From: Sphingomonadaceae bacterium
GTDB taxonomy: Bacteria; Pseudomonadota; Alphaproteobacteria; Sphingomonadales; Sphingomonadaceae
Assembly: GCA_030147805.1 (NCBI GenBank)
Contig: JASBUR010000043.1
Location: 1-56,035 of the forward strand
Length of the DNA stretch: 56,035 nt
Reading direction: 5' to 3'
Shown: piece by piece, positions 43,377 to 54,032 of the stretch
Position numbering within the stretch: position 1 is the stretch's first letter
How the letters are laid out: every line of letters starts with the position of its first letter
Made by a program: the position numbers and the translations under genes
The notes under the pieces: model-generated
Databases searched by the model: none
Told to the model about the DNA's origin: nothing
What the model saw: the letters and a program-made list of their open reading frames with translations, nothing else

Positions 43377-44108
43377 GTGATCACGCTCGATTTCAGCGGA
43401 CAGAAGGTGCTGGTGGTCGGCGGCTCGACCGGGATCGGCAATGCCGCGGCGCAGCTGTTCCGCGCCGGCGGTGCCAGCGTCCACGTCACCGGCACGCGTG
43501 CCGACGCGGCGGCCTATGCCGGCACCGACGGCGACCTGGCCGGCCTGACCTACCATCGGCTCGACATCGGCGACCGCGCCGCCGTTGCTGCCTTCGACCC
43601 CGGCCTCGACCGCCTCGACGCGTTGGTGATCGCCGCCGGCATGGTGATGTACCGGCGCGCCGAGTTCGAGATCGAGAATTTCGAACGGGTGCTCTCGGCG
43701 AACCTCACCGGTTTCATGCAACTGTCGACCAAATTCCTGCCGCTGCTGCGCGCCGCGAGAGGCGCGATCGTCAACGTCGGCTCGGTGGCGAGCTTTCGCG
43801 GCGTCGTCGGCCAGCCCGCCTATTCGGCATCGAAGGGCGGATTGCTGACGCTGACCAAGAGCCTGGCGATGGCGTTCGCCGCCGACGGCGTGCGCGTCAA
43901 CCTCGTCGCGCCGGGGCTGATCCGCACCAAGATGACCGAGGTGACCTGGGCCGACGAGCGCCGCGCCGCCGCGACCGTCGCGGCGATTCCGCTCCGGCGA
44001 CTCGGCGAGCCGGGCGACGTCGCCGGCGCAATTGTCTTTCTGTGCAGCCCGCTGGCGGCCTACATCACCGGCGAATCGATACTTGTGGACGGAGGAGCGA
44101 CGGCATGA
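43377..44108 (+). CDS. Short-chain dehydrogenase/reductase
   Basis: A 243-aa classical SDR with LVVGGSTGIGNAAAQ and YSASK, and an altered central motif (IAAGM instead of NNAG). The Ser in NVGSVAS is present. The GTG at 43377 has AGGGGGCAGG directly upstream. The stop overlaps the next gene, a close paralogue (ATGA). Confidence 0.85.
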   Translation: MITLDFSGQKVLVVGGSTGIGNAAAQLFRAGGASVHVTGTRADAAAYAGTDGDLAGLTYHRLDIGDRAAVAAFDPGLDRLDALVIAAGMVMYRRAEFEIENFERVLSANLTGFMQLSTKFLPLLRAARGAIVNVGSVASFRGVVGQPAYSASKGGLLTLTKSLAMAFAADGVRVNLVAPGLIRTKMTEVTWADERRAAATVAAIPLRRLGEPGDVAGAIVFLCSPLAAYITGESILVDGGATA

Positions 44109-44818
44109 GCTGGGCAAGCGGCAAGACGGTGCTGGTGACGGGCGGCAGCCAGGGGATCGGGCTGGCGACGGCGGCGGCGTTCCGCGACGCCGGCGCGCGA
44201 GTCCACATCAGCGGTACGCGCGCGGGCGCCGGCGACTATGACGACGACCTCTCGGGCTTCGTCTATCACAAGGCGGCGATGAGCGAGCCGGAAGACCGCG
44301 CGGCACTTGCAGCGGCGATCCCGGTGCTCGACGTGCTCGTCAACAACGCCGGCATGGCGGGGCAGGACGAATATACGCTCGAGGGCTTTTCGCGCATCAT
44401 CGAGATCAACCTGACGTCGGTGATGGACCTCTGCCTGCGCTTCCACCCGGCGCTGGCCGCGTCGCAGGGCGCGGTGGTCAACGTCGGCTCGCTGTCGTCC
44501 TTTCTCGCGATCAAGGAGGTGCCGGCCTACACCACCTCGAAGACCGCGCTGCTCGGGCTGACGCGCGCGCTCGGCGACAAATGGTCGGCGGACGGCATCC
44601 GCGTCAACATGGTGGCGCCGGGATTCATCGAGACGCGGCTCACCGGCGGCATGCGCGCCGACGGCGACCGCGAAAAGCAGCTGATGAAGGCGATCCCGAT
44701 GCGGCGCTGGGGCCAGCCAGCGGAGATCGCCGACGCGATCCTGTTCCTCGCCAGCCCGGCGGCGAGCTACATCACCGGCCAGAGCCTGGCGATCGACGGC
44801 GGCCTGCTGCTGCGCTGA
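44105..44818 (+). CDS. Short-chain dehydrogenase/reductase
   Basis: A 237-aa classical SDR: VLVTGGSQGIGLATAAAF, VLVNNAGMAG and YTTSK with Ser in NVGSLSS. The substrate is unknown. It resembles the preceding SDR in the shared pattern VH.(T/S)GTRA...Y...DL.G..YH, consistent with tandem duplication. The ATG at 44105 is coupled to the upstream gene. Confidence 0.87.
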   Translation: MSWASGKTVLVTGGSQGIGLATAAAFRDAGARVHISGTRAGAGDYDDDLSGFVYHKAAMSEPEDRAALAAAIPVLDVLVNNAGMAGQDEYTLEGFSRIIEINLTSVMDLCLRFHPALAASQGAVVNVGSLSSFLAIKEVPAYTTSKTALLGLTRALGDKWSADGIRVNMVAPGFIETRLTGGMRADGDREKQLMKAIPMRRWGQPAEIADAILFLASPAASYITGQSLAIDGGLLLR

Positions 44819-44820
44819 AT

Positions 44821-44850
44821 TCCCTCGCCCGCGAGCGGGAGAGGGACTCT
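44821..44850. repeat. Hairpin TCCCTC-CCCGC / GCGGG-GAGGGA
   Basis: An interrupted palindrome lies between two convergent genes (SDR and membrane protein). Its design, TCCCTC plus C-run then G-run plus GAGGGA, is similar to the repeats bounding the DUF559 gene at 55201 and 55598, so it may be a solo relative; it could also serve as a terminator. Confidence 0.45.
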
Positions 44851-44860
44851 GGGCCTCTTC

Positions 44861-45217
44861 CTACGCCCGTTCCCCGAGATCCTCGAGCGCATATTGGAAC
44901 GCGGCCCCGAACAGCAGTGCCTGCGGCGCGATCAGCAGCAGCGGCGCATGGTCGGTATAGCCGCGCAGCCAGAGTCCGAAGGCGAGGCCGCTGAACGCGA
45001 TCCCGGCGGCCAGCAGCAGCAGGTGGGTCATCGACGGCATCCGCGGCACGCAGATGCACCAGAGGCCGCACGCCGCCATCGCGACGAGCGTCAGCTCGCG
45101 CATCGGCAGGGCGATCACCGCGGCGTGGACCGCCAGGCTGAGCAGCGTGACGAAGATCGGCGTGGCGAGCGTGACGCGCAGCGCGACGCGCTCGACGAGC
45201 GCGGATGGCAAAAACAT
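44861..45217 (-). CDS. Hypothetical membrane protein
   Basis: A 118-aa protein with four hydrophobic segments, starting MFLPSALVERVALRVTLATP and including LLSLAVHAAVIALPM, LVAMAACGLWCICVP, LLLLAAGIAFSGLAFGL and LLLIAPQALLFGAAFQY. No known family is recognised. It lies about 117 bp downstream of the MoxR gene on the same strand. The open frame continues upstream into the MoxR region, but the ATG at 45217 is the first that gives a sensible membrane protein. Confidence 0.65.
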   Translation of the reverse strand: MFLPSALVERVALRVTLATPIFVTLLSLAVHAAVIALPMRELTLVAMAACGLWCICVPRMPSMTHLLLLAAGIAFSGLAFGLWLRGYTDHAPLLLIAPQALLFGAAFQYALEDLGERA

Positions 45218-45333
45218 CGGATCGAACCCCAGCGGCCGGCCCGCCCCGCGCGGTGCCGTTCGCGGACCCGATGCTAGGCGGCGATGGGGGACGGCGTCTG
45301 CGTCACACGGTGTCGCAGCCGGCCGCTTTGCGA

Positions 45334-46182
<849 letters not shown>

Positions 46183-46227
46183 GATCTCTCCCTGGCTGTC
46201 GCGGCGCACGCTAGGGGCGGGGGCGAG

Positions 46228-46854
46228 TCAGGGCAAGCTGGCAGCTTGGCGAGCCTCGAGCAGGTCCCAGAGCGTGCGGTGCACGGCGAGCATCTGCGCG
46301 ACGCCGAAGCCGATCGCGCGGCGGGCCGCCGGCGACATCGCCGCCGCCTCGATCGCGTCGACGAGGTGCGGATCGACCTCGCGCGGCGGCTCCTGCGCCA
46401 GCGCGGCGCGGACTGCCGGCCAATCGGCGGCGAGCGCGGCGACGGCGCCGAGCGCGCAGCCCGCCCGGTCGGATCTCGCCAACGTCAGCATCGCCTCGCG
46501 TTGGCCGCGAACCAGCAGTTCGTGGCGCGTGAGGTCGCTGCGCGACGGCGAGGCGCCGGCAACCGCGGCGCGGGCGAGCCAGTGCCGGTCCTCCTCGAAC
46601 CGTTCGGCGAAGCGCGCGACCCAACGATGCGGATCGGCGGCGGCAGCAGCAGCGGCGGCGCTCGGTCGTTCGGCATGCAGCAGCGTGAAGAAATGCACCG
46701 CCTCGACGCGCGCCGGGTGCTGGGCGGCGACACCGCCGACGATCGCGGCGTGCGGATGGCGCCGCGACGCGGCAGCGGCCGCCTCGACCATCGCCCGGGC
46801 AAAGCCGCGCGGATCCTCTGCCGGTTCGTCCGGCCACGCCAACCGACTCGCCAT
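46228..46854 (-). CDS. Conserved hypothetical protein
   Basis: A 208-aa Ala/Arg-rich, largely helical protein starting MASRLAWPDEPAEDPRGFA. It contains AAIVGGVAAQHPARVEAVHFF and a C-terminal AVHRTLWDLLEARQAASL. There is no signal or membrane segment. GGGAG precedes the ATG. It sits immediately upstream of the MoxR gene. A second open frame of similar length (46211-46837) reads mostly Arg/Gly and is rejected. Confidence 0.6.
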   Translation of the reverse strand: MASRLAWPDEPAEDPRGFARAMVEAAAAASRRHPHAAIVGGVAAQHPARVEAVHFFTLLHAERPSAAAAAAAADPHRWVARFAERFEEDRHWLARAAVAGASPSRSDLTRHELLVRGQREAMLTLARSDRAGCALGAVAALAADWPAVRAALAQEPPREVDPHLVDAIEAAAMSPAARRAIGFGVAQMLAVHRTLWDLLEARQAASLP

Positions 46855-46911
46855 ATCGACTCCCTCGAATCGAACCGTCGCCGACCCTAGGGAAATTACG
46901 TAAAGGCGAGT

Positions 46912-47616
46912 TTAATTCGGTTGCGCTTTGGTGACGGCGCGGTGGTCGCTGTAGGTCATGACGGTACGCATCGACCCCGCCTTGCCCATCATCGACCCGT
47001 GCATGTCGCTGACCTGTTCGGTGAGCACCGGCCGGCCGTCGGGCATCAGCTTGTAGCGGCTGGTCGCTTCCATCCGGTCGATCTTGGCGACCAGCATCAT
47101 TCGCACCGGCTTGGTGGTAACGATATCGAGCCGCTCGACGAAGGGGCGGGCGCCGTCGGCAACCACCGCCTCGGCGCGCGCGCTCGCCGACAGGTCGGAC
47201 TTGTTCAACATCAGCGCGCGCTTGGGAAGCCGTCCGGCGCGGAACACCGTCCGCCCGCCGACCGCGGCGCGCTGCGCACCGCCGCCAAAATAGCCGGCGA
47301 CCCGGCCATAGCTCGGCACCATCGCGTCGGCCATCGCCCTGGCATAGTCCCTCGCCTCGTCGGCCGACGGCGGCTTGCCGTCGACGCTGACCAGCGTCCA
47401 GCGCTGGCCGGCCGGTCGAGAGGGGTCGTAGCGTTCGACGCGCGTGCTCGTCTTCGCCTCGCCGCCGCTGCGCTGTTCGGCCTTCGAGGTGCGCGTCCAG
47501 GCGAAGTCGTCGGGGCCGACCGTGCGCGCGTCGGCGACGAGGCGGTCGAGCAGGGGATCGGCGGCGGCCGGCGCCGCCAGCGCCAGCACGGCGAGCGCGA
47601 TCCAGGCGCGCCTCAC
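46912..47616 (-). CDS. Exported hypothetical protein
   Basis: A 234-aa secreted protein with signal peptide MRRAWIALAVLALAAPAAA and a basic mature part with segments FAWTRTSKAEQRSGGEAK and SRYKLMPDGRPVLTEQVSD. No known domain is recognised. The GTG start overlaps the stop of the upstream secreted protein gene (GTGA), so the two are likely cotranscribed. Confidence 0.7.
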   Translation of the reverse strand: MRRAWIALAVLALAAPAAADPLLDRLVADARTVGPDDFAWTRTSKAEQRSGGEAKTSTRVERYDPSRPAGQRWTLVSVDGKPPSADEARDYARAMADAMVPSYGRVAGYFGGGAQRAAVGGRTVFRAGRLPKRALMLNKSDLSASARAEAVVADGARPFVERLDIVTTKPVRMMLVAKIDRMEATSRYKLMPDGRPVLTEQVSDMHGSMMGKAGSMRTVMTYSDHRAVTKAQPN

Positions 47617-48110
47617 CGCGAGACCCGGCGATAGGTAAAACCGGCCTCGCGCGTCGAACCGTCCTTCTGGCGGATCAGGACGGTCTGCAGCGTGCGGTCG
47701 GGGCCGGTGCGCCGGATGGTGAGGCCGTCGAAATACCAGACGTCCTTGTCGACCGCGACGAGCGGGAAGCGCACGACCTCCGCCTTCTCCTCCCAGCCGG
47801 TCATGTCGGGGTTGAAATGCTTGACGCGGAACTCGAGCGAGGCGCCGACCTCGGCGATCATCAGCAGTTCGTAGAATTGCGGCTTGCCGTCCTTCAGCAG
47901 GCGGAAGTGCCCCGCGATCTGCCCGCCGGCCGGCGGCGAATAGCTTTCGAGCACCGCGCCGCCGAGCCCTTCGCCCTCCCAGGTGCCGACCAGCCAGCCG
48001 AGATCGGCAAGCGCGGCGGCCGGCGCCGGCGCGCCGGGGACGGCAGCGCGCGTTTCGGCGGCCTGGAGGGGCGACGGCAGCAGCAGGCTGGCGGCCAGCA
48101 GCATCGTCAT
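47613..48110 (-). CDS. Exported DUF6265-like protein
   Basis: A 165-aa secreted protein: leader MTMLLAASLLLPSPLQA, then LADLGWLVGTWEGEG, GGQIAGHFRLLKDGKPQFYE and FRVKHFNPDMTGWEEK, a lipocalin-like beta pattern seen in DUF6265-type proteins. The longer frame upstream to 48203 runs through a palindromic repeat and is unlikely to be translated. The ATG at 48110 lies at the edge of that repeat, without a Shine-Dalgarno; an ATG at 48104 is an alternative. Confidence 0.65.
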   Translation of the reverse strand: MTMLLAASLLLPSPLQAAETRAAVPGAPAPAAALADLGWLVGTWEGEGLGGAVLESYSPPAGGQIAGHFRLLKDGKPQFYELLMIAEVGASLEFRVKHFNPDMTGWEEKAEVVRFPLVAVDKDVWYFDGLTIRRTGPDRTLQTVLIRQKDGSTREAGFTYRRVSR

Positions 48111-48170
48111 TACGGCGAAAGCCGGAACCCGGGGGCCGCGGCTTCCGGGGTTCCGGCTTTCACCCGAACG
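48105..48170. repeat. Degenerate palindromic repeat related to the CGTCAT family
   Basis: Arms CGTCATTACGGCGAAAGCCGG and, in inverse orientation, CCGGCTTTCACCCGAACG flank a GC-rich loop. The plan CGTCAT, 3 nt, then GCGAARGC hairpin is the same as at 303 and 12976, with a different stem sequence. Confidence 0.55.
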
Positions 48171-48227
48171 AGGCGAGGAGCATGGGCGGAGCAGCTGCGA
48201 CATCGCCGCAGGCTACCCCTGACCCGC

Positions 48228-50267
<2,040 letters not shown>

Positions 50268-50576
50268 TCTCGTCACCCGCACATTGGGGGAGCGGCGGCT
50301 GCGCCGGTCGCGCCATCCGATCCCTGTTCTCGTCCAGGCGGAACCGCATTCGCGAGGCCGCCGCTTTCGTCCTGCGCCGGCCCTTGGCGGGTCGACGGAT
50401 TCTCGATCACGCCGCCGATTTCCTGTCACTCTGCGAGAGCAGAAACAGGCAAGCGTGTGAAATCGCATCACTATTTCGGTTGGTGCGCCGCACCGCTTCA
50501 CCGGATGCGGCCAATTATACTCGGCTAATGTGTTTTCGAGCGCGCGAATGTCAAGGTTCGCGAATCACGCGACGCG
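50268..50576. other. 309-bp gap between dnaG and rpoD with promoter-like boxes
   Basis: No gene or known RNA is recognised here. On the minus strand there is a TTGACA box (50554-50549) with an ACATTA-type box 17 nt further (50531-50526), and a perfect TATAAT (50519-50514) just downstream. Both could start rpoD transcripts with long leaders of about 240 nt. Confidence 0.5.
50526..50554 (-). promoter_or_regulatory. Candidate rpoD promoter
   Basis: A consensus TTGACA followed after 17 nt by ACATTA, on the minus strand, 30 nt downstream of the dnaG stop. A separate TATAAT at 50519-50514 has no good -35 partner at the right distance. Confidence 0.45.
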
Positions 50577-52520
50577 TCAGGCCGCCTCGTTCGCGCGCTC
50601 ATGCCCGCCGTCGCGGTCGGCGGCAGGCGCCGCCGCCGCGTCGTCGCCGCCGGTGCGCCCGTGCGTCGACCGGCCGCGGATTTCGGGGTCGGGGCCGTGG
50701 TCGGCATGCCATTGCGACAGGCGGTGGCTGATCGCGCGCTCGGCGGCGTTGAGGTCGCGCTTGCGCTCCATCAGCGCCGCGCCGCGGGCTTCACGCGCGG
50801 CCTCGTCGCCGGCTTCGGCGTCGAGTTCGCGCAGCTCGTTCTGGACGGCGATCTTCTCGATGGCGACGTCCTGATATTCGGCGAGCGCGCGCAGCTTCGT
50901 CGCGAGCATGCTGCGCGCCCGCGCCGCGTCGGCGTGATCCGACGTGAAGCTGTAGTGGAGCGCATAGCCGCGCCGCGCCTCGTCGATGATCTCGCCGAGC
51001 CCGTCGGCGCGCAGGTTCGCGTCGAGCGCCTCGCGGTCCAGCTCTGGATTCCAGCCGAGCGCGCTCAGGATTCCGTCGCGCAGCCGCTGGCGCTTGCGGT
51101 TGCCGATCGTCAGCCGCGCGACGCTGTCGGGGTCGTCGGCGGCGACCTGCGGATGGTTGAGCAGTCCGATCAGCACCGAATGAGTCGCGTCGGCGACGGT
51201 GCTCGACCAGCGCCGCGGCTCGGAGCGCGGCGGCAGCGGCGTCGCGGCGGGCGAACGGCTGCCCCAGCCGAAGCGGTCGAAGAACAGCTGGTCGGTGAGC
51301 AGCCGATATTGTTCGCGCACGTCGGTGTCGGTGATCGTCGCGACATGTTCGCGCAGCTGCGCCTTGATCGCCGCGCGCGCTTCGGGCGTGTCGGCCTTCG
51401 ACTGCGCGACCACCGAATTCCACAGGAACTCGTAGAGCGGCTCGGCGGTGGCCAGCCGTTCGACGAAGGCGTCCTTGCCCTCGGCCTTGACCAGATCGTC
51501 GGGGTCCTGCCCCTGCGGCAGCGTGAGGATGCGCAGCGACTGGCCGGGCGCCAGCAGCGGCAGCGCCTTGAGCGCGGCGCGTTCGGCGGCGCGCCGGCCG
51601 GCGGCGTCGCCGTCGAAGCACAGCACCGGCTCGGGCACGACGCGCCACAGCAGCTGCATCTGCCATTCGGTGAGCGCGGTGCCGAGCGGCGCCACCGCTT
51701 CCTCGACGCCGGCCTGCGCCAGCGCGATGACGTCCATATAGCCTTCGACGACGAGCAGCCGCCCCGACTTGCGCGCGATCGGCCCCGCCTGGTCGAGATT
51801 GTAGAGCAGCCGGCCCTTGTCGAAGAGCACGGTATCCGGCGAATTCAGATATTTCGGCTGGCCGTCGCCGAGGATGCGCCCGCCGAAGCCGACGGTGCGG
51901 CCGCGCGCGTCGCGGATCGGGAACATCAGCCGGTTGCGGAAGCGGTCGTAGCTCTCGTCGCGCTCCTCGGCATGGCCGATCAGCCCGACCTCGATCAGCT
52001 TCGCCTCGCCATGCCTGGCCAGCGCCGACTTGAGCCTGTTGCCCTCCGGCGCGTAGCCGAGCGCGAAGCGCCGGACCGTCTCGGCGGTGAGCCCGCGCCC
52101 GTCGACGTAGCGCCGCGCATTGGCGCCCGACAGGCCGGCGAGCTGCTCGGCGAACCAGTCGGCGGCGGCGGCGGCGATGTCGTGCAGCCCCGCCTGCGCC
52201 TTCTGCCGCTCGCGCGCCTCGGGGCTTTCCTCGGGGATGGCGAGCCCGGCCTCGGCGGCGAGGCTGCGCACCGCCTCGGGGAAGCGCAGCCCGTCCTGTT
52301 CGACGACGAAGCGGATCACGTCGCCGTGCGCGCCGCAGCCGAAGCAATGGTAGAAGCCCTTGTCCTCGTTGACGTAGAAGCTCGGCGTCTTCTCGTTGTG
52401 GAACGGGCAGCAGCCCTTCCACTCGCGCCCGGCCTTCACCAGCTTCATCTTGCGCTGGATGACCTGCACGAGCCCGACGCGGCTGCGCAGCTCGTCGAGG
52501 AAGGTGTCGGGAAAGGCCAT
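50577..52520 (-). CDS. dnaG: DNA primase
   Basis: The 647-aa primase makes RNA primers for replication. The N-terminal zinc finger is CCPFHNEKTPSF ... HCFGCGAHGD; the TOPRIM core has VVEGYMDVIALAQAG and FDGDAAGRRAAERA; the C-terminal part is a DnaB-interacting helical domain ending in an Ala-rich tail. The ATG at 52520 lies only 5 nt after a TACAAT box, with no Shine-Dalgarno, so the mRNA may be leaderless. It is followed by rpoD. Confidence 0.95.
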   Translation of the reverse strand: MAFPDTFLDELRSRVGLVQVIQRKMKLVKAGREWKGCCPFHNEKTPSFYVNEDKGFYHCFGCGAHGDVIRFVVEQDGLRFPEAVRSLAAEAGLAIPEESPEARERQKAQAGLHDIAAAAADWFAEQLAGLSGANARRYVDGRGLTAETVRRFALGYAPEGNRLKSALARHGEAKLIEVGLIGHAEERDESYDRFRNRLMFPIRDARGRTVGFGGRILGDGQPKYLNSPDTVLFDKGRLLYNLDQAGPIARKSGRLLVVEGYMDVIALAQAGVEEAVAPLGTALTEWQMQLLWRVVPEPVLCFDGDAAGRRAAERAALKALPLLAPGQSLRILTLPQGQDPDDLVKAEGKDAFVERLATAEPLYEFLWNSVVAQSKADTPEARAAIKAQLREHVATITDTDVREQYRLLTDQLFFDRFGWGSRSPAATPLPPRSEPRRWSSTVADATHSVLIGLLNHPQVAADDPDSVARLTIGNRKRQRLRDGILSALGWNPELDREALDANLRADGLGEIIDEARRGYALHYSFTSDHADAARARSMLATKLRALAEYQDVAIEKIAVQNELRELDAEAGDEAAREARGAALMERKRDLNAAERAISHRLSQWHADHGPDPEIRGRSTHGRTGGDDAAAAPAADRDGGHERANEAA

Positions 52521-52525
52521 GCTCG

Positions 52526-52531
52526 ATTGTA
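52526..52531 (-). promoter_or_regulatory. -10-like TACAAT directly before dnaG
   Basis: TACAAT ends 5 nt before the dnaG ATG, so a transcript would start at or in the start codon. No clear -35 box is seen 17 nt upstream. Confidence 0.4.
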
Positions 52532-52612
52532 ACCCCTCGGCGCCGGGGCGCCTATCGGATTCCTTGTCTCAGGCGCCTGGGTCTCAGGCCGTCGGGGGAC
52601 CCGCGCGCGGGA

Positions 52613-53377
52613 CTAGCCACACCTGACGGCGCTGACCTCGCCATCGTCGCCCACCAGCATGTTCAGCCGGTCGCCGCGATATTCCATCGTGACGGGCTGG
52701 TCGGGGTGGAGGCGGCGCGCGACCGCCGCGCCGGCGGCGGTGCGCGCCCGCTCGAGCAGCGCCGCGTCGAACGCCTCGCCGACGGCGAATCGCGCCTTCG
52801 TCGCATCGCAGCGATCGCTTCCCGGGCCGAGCGGGAGCGGGCCGGGCGGCGCGGCGGGCGGCGGCGCGAGCGCCGCGTCGCCGAGCGGGGCGCCGGTGGC
52901 GAGCGCGGCGGCGACGGGGTTCATATATTCGGCAAACTGCACGATCTGGCCGCGGTCATCGGTGACGACCTTGATGACGTAGCGGTTGCGATAGGGCGTG
53001 CCGTTGCCGATCCCCGGCGCCAGGTCCATGTCGCCGCGCGCCTCGACGAAGGCGGTGCGCCCGTCGCGCGACTCGGTGACGACCTCGTCGAGATAATCGA
53101 TGCGCGTGATGTTGGTCAGCGCATTGTCGACGTAGTTCTTTGCGACCGCCGCCTTGCCCTCGAAGCGCCGCCACGAACCCGGCGCGGTGCGCCCCGACCG
53201 GTCGAACGGATATTCGACGACCGCGGTGTCGGCGAACAGCGCCAGCGCCGCCGCCCGGTCGCGCGTCTCGAGCGCGGCGATGACGGCGCGGGCGGCTTCG
53301 CCCGCGGTGCGGGGCCGCGCCTCGACGGACGAGGTGATGGCTGCGAGCGCGAGGGCGGCGAGGAGGGCGTGCTTCAT
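52613..53377 (-). CDS. Exported NTF2-like / I78 peptidase inhibitor-like fusion protein
   Basis: A 254-aa secreted protein. After the signal peptide (MKHALLAALALAAITSSVEA), residues about 25-160 are a SnoaL/NTF2-like domain (RDRAAALALFADTAVVEYPFD, RGQIVQFAEYMNP). After a Pro/Ala linker, the last 65 residues match the I78 inhibitor family: CDATKARFAVGEAFD, RRLHPDQPVTMEYRGDRLN and VSAVRCG, with two Cys that could form a disulfide. The I78 part could inhibit a serine protease in the periplasm. It is an unusual domain combination. Confidence 0.72.
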   Translation of the reverse strand: MKHALLAALALAAITSSVEARPRTAGEAARAVIAALETRDRAAALALFADTAVVEYPFDRSGRTAPGSWRRFEGKAAVAKNYVDNALTNITRIDYLDEVVTESRDGRTAFVEARGDMDLAPGIGNGTPYRNRYVIKVVTDDRGQIVQFAEYMNPVAAALATGAPLGDAALAPPPAAPPGPLPLGPGSDRCDATKARFAVGEAFDAALLERARTAAGAAVARRLHPDQPVTMEYRGDRLNMLVGDDGEVSAVRCG

Positions 53378-53446
53378 GGCCGCCTTATAGACGATGCGCG
53401 GGGCCGCGGCGACAGATCGCCGCCGTTTCGGACGCGCTAAGGCCGC

Positions 53447-53902
53447 CTAGGAGGTAAGCGCCTGCTTCACCATCAGGCTGGCGCGGCTCATGTCGATCTG
53501 GCCGGCGAGGCGCTGCTTGAGCTCGGCCATCACGCGCCCCATGTCCTTGGGGCCGGAGGCGCCCAGCTCCTCGATGATCTCGCGCACCATCGCCTCGGCC
53601 GACGCGGCGTCGATCTGCTGCGGCAGGAAGCCCTCGATGATCGCCAGCTCGGCGCGTTCGGCGTCGGCGAGCTCGGGGCGGTTGCCCGCAACATACATCT
53701 CGATCGATTCGCGGCGCTGCTTGGCCATCTTGGTCAGCACCTCGGCGACGACCTGGTCGTCGTCGAGCGTCGTTGCCGCGGTGCGCAGCTCGATGTCCTT
53801 GTTCTTGATCGCCGCCTGCACCATGCGCAGCGTGCCGACGCGCTTCTCGTCACGCGCCTTCATCGCGTCGATCGTCGCGGCCTTGATGTCGTCGCGGATC
53901 AT
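53447..53902 (-). CDS. GatB/YqeY domain protein
   Basis: A 151-aa YqeY-like protein, homologous to the tail domain of GatB. It starts MIRDDIKAATIDAMKARDEK and has LPQQIDAASAEAMVREIIEE and KDMGRVMAELKQRLAGQID. The family binds tRNA-like structures but has no settled function as a free protein. It is divergent from carA. Confidence 0.88.
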   Translation of the reverse strand: MIRDDIKAATIDAMKARDEKRVGTLRMVQAAIKNKDIELRTAATTLDDDQVVAEVLTKMAKQRRESIEMYVAGNRPELADAERAELAIIEGFLPQQIDAASAEAMVREIIEELGASGPKDMGRVMAELKQRLAGQIDMSRASLMVKQALTS

Positions 53903-53963
53903 CGGGAACTCTCTCGATTCGGAAAGCGGACACCCTAGCTGCGCGCTCCGCCAAATAATAGAA

Positions 53964-53992
53964 TTGACCGGGGCGGACCCGCTACCTACCTA
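53964..53992 (+). promoter_or_regulatory. Candidate carA promoter
   Basis: TTGACC (53964-53969) and TACCTA (53987-53992) are separated by 17 nt, about 40 nt before the carA start codon. Confidence 0.45.
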
Positions 53993-54032
53993 GCGGCCGT
54001 TTACCCGCCCCCCAGCCTGAAGGAACATCCGC

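Noticed and set aside
46211..46837. Alternative 208-codon frame overlapping the hypothetical gene upstream of moxR
   Set aside because: Arg-rich with no starting ribosome-binding site; the frame 46228-46854 has better composition and a good ribosome-binding site.
48111..48203. N-terminal extension of the DUF6265-like protein
   Set aside because: It is translated from a palindromic repeat (ESRNPGSRGP-type sequence), and a proper signal peptide starts at 48110.
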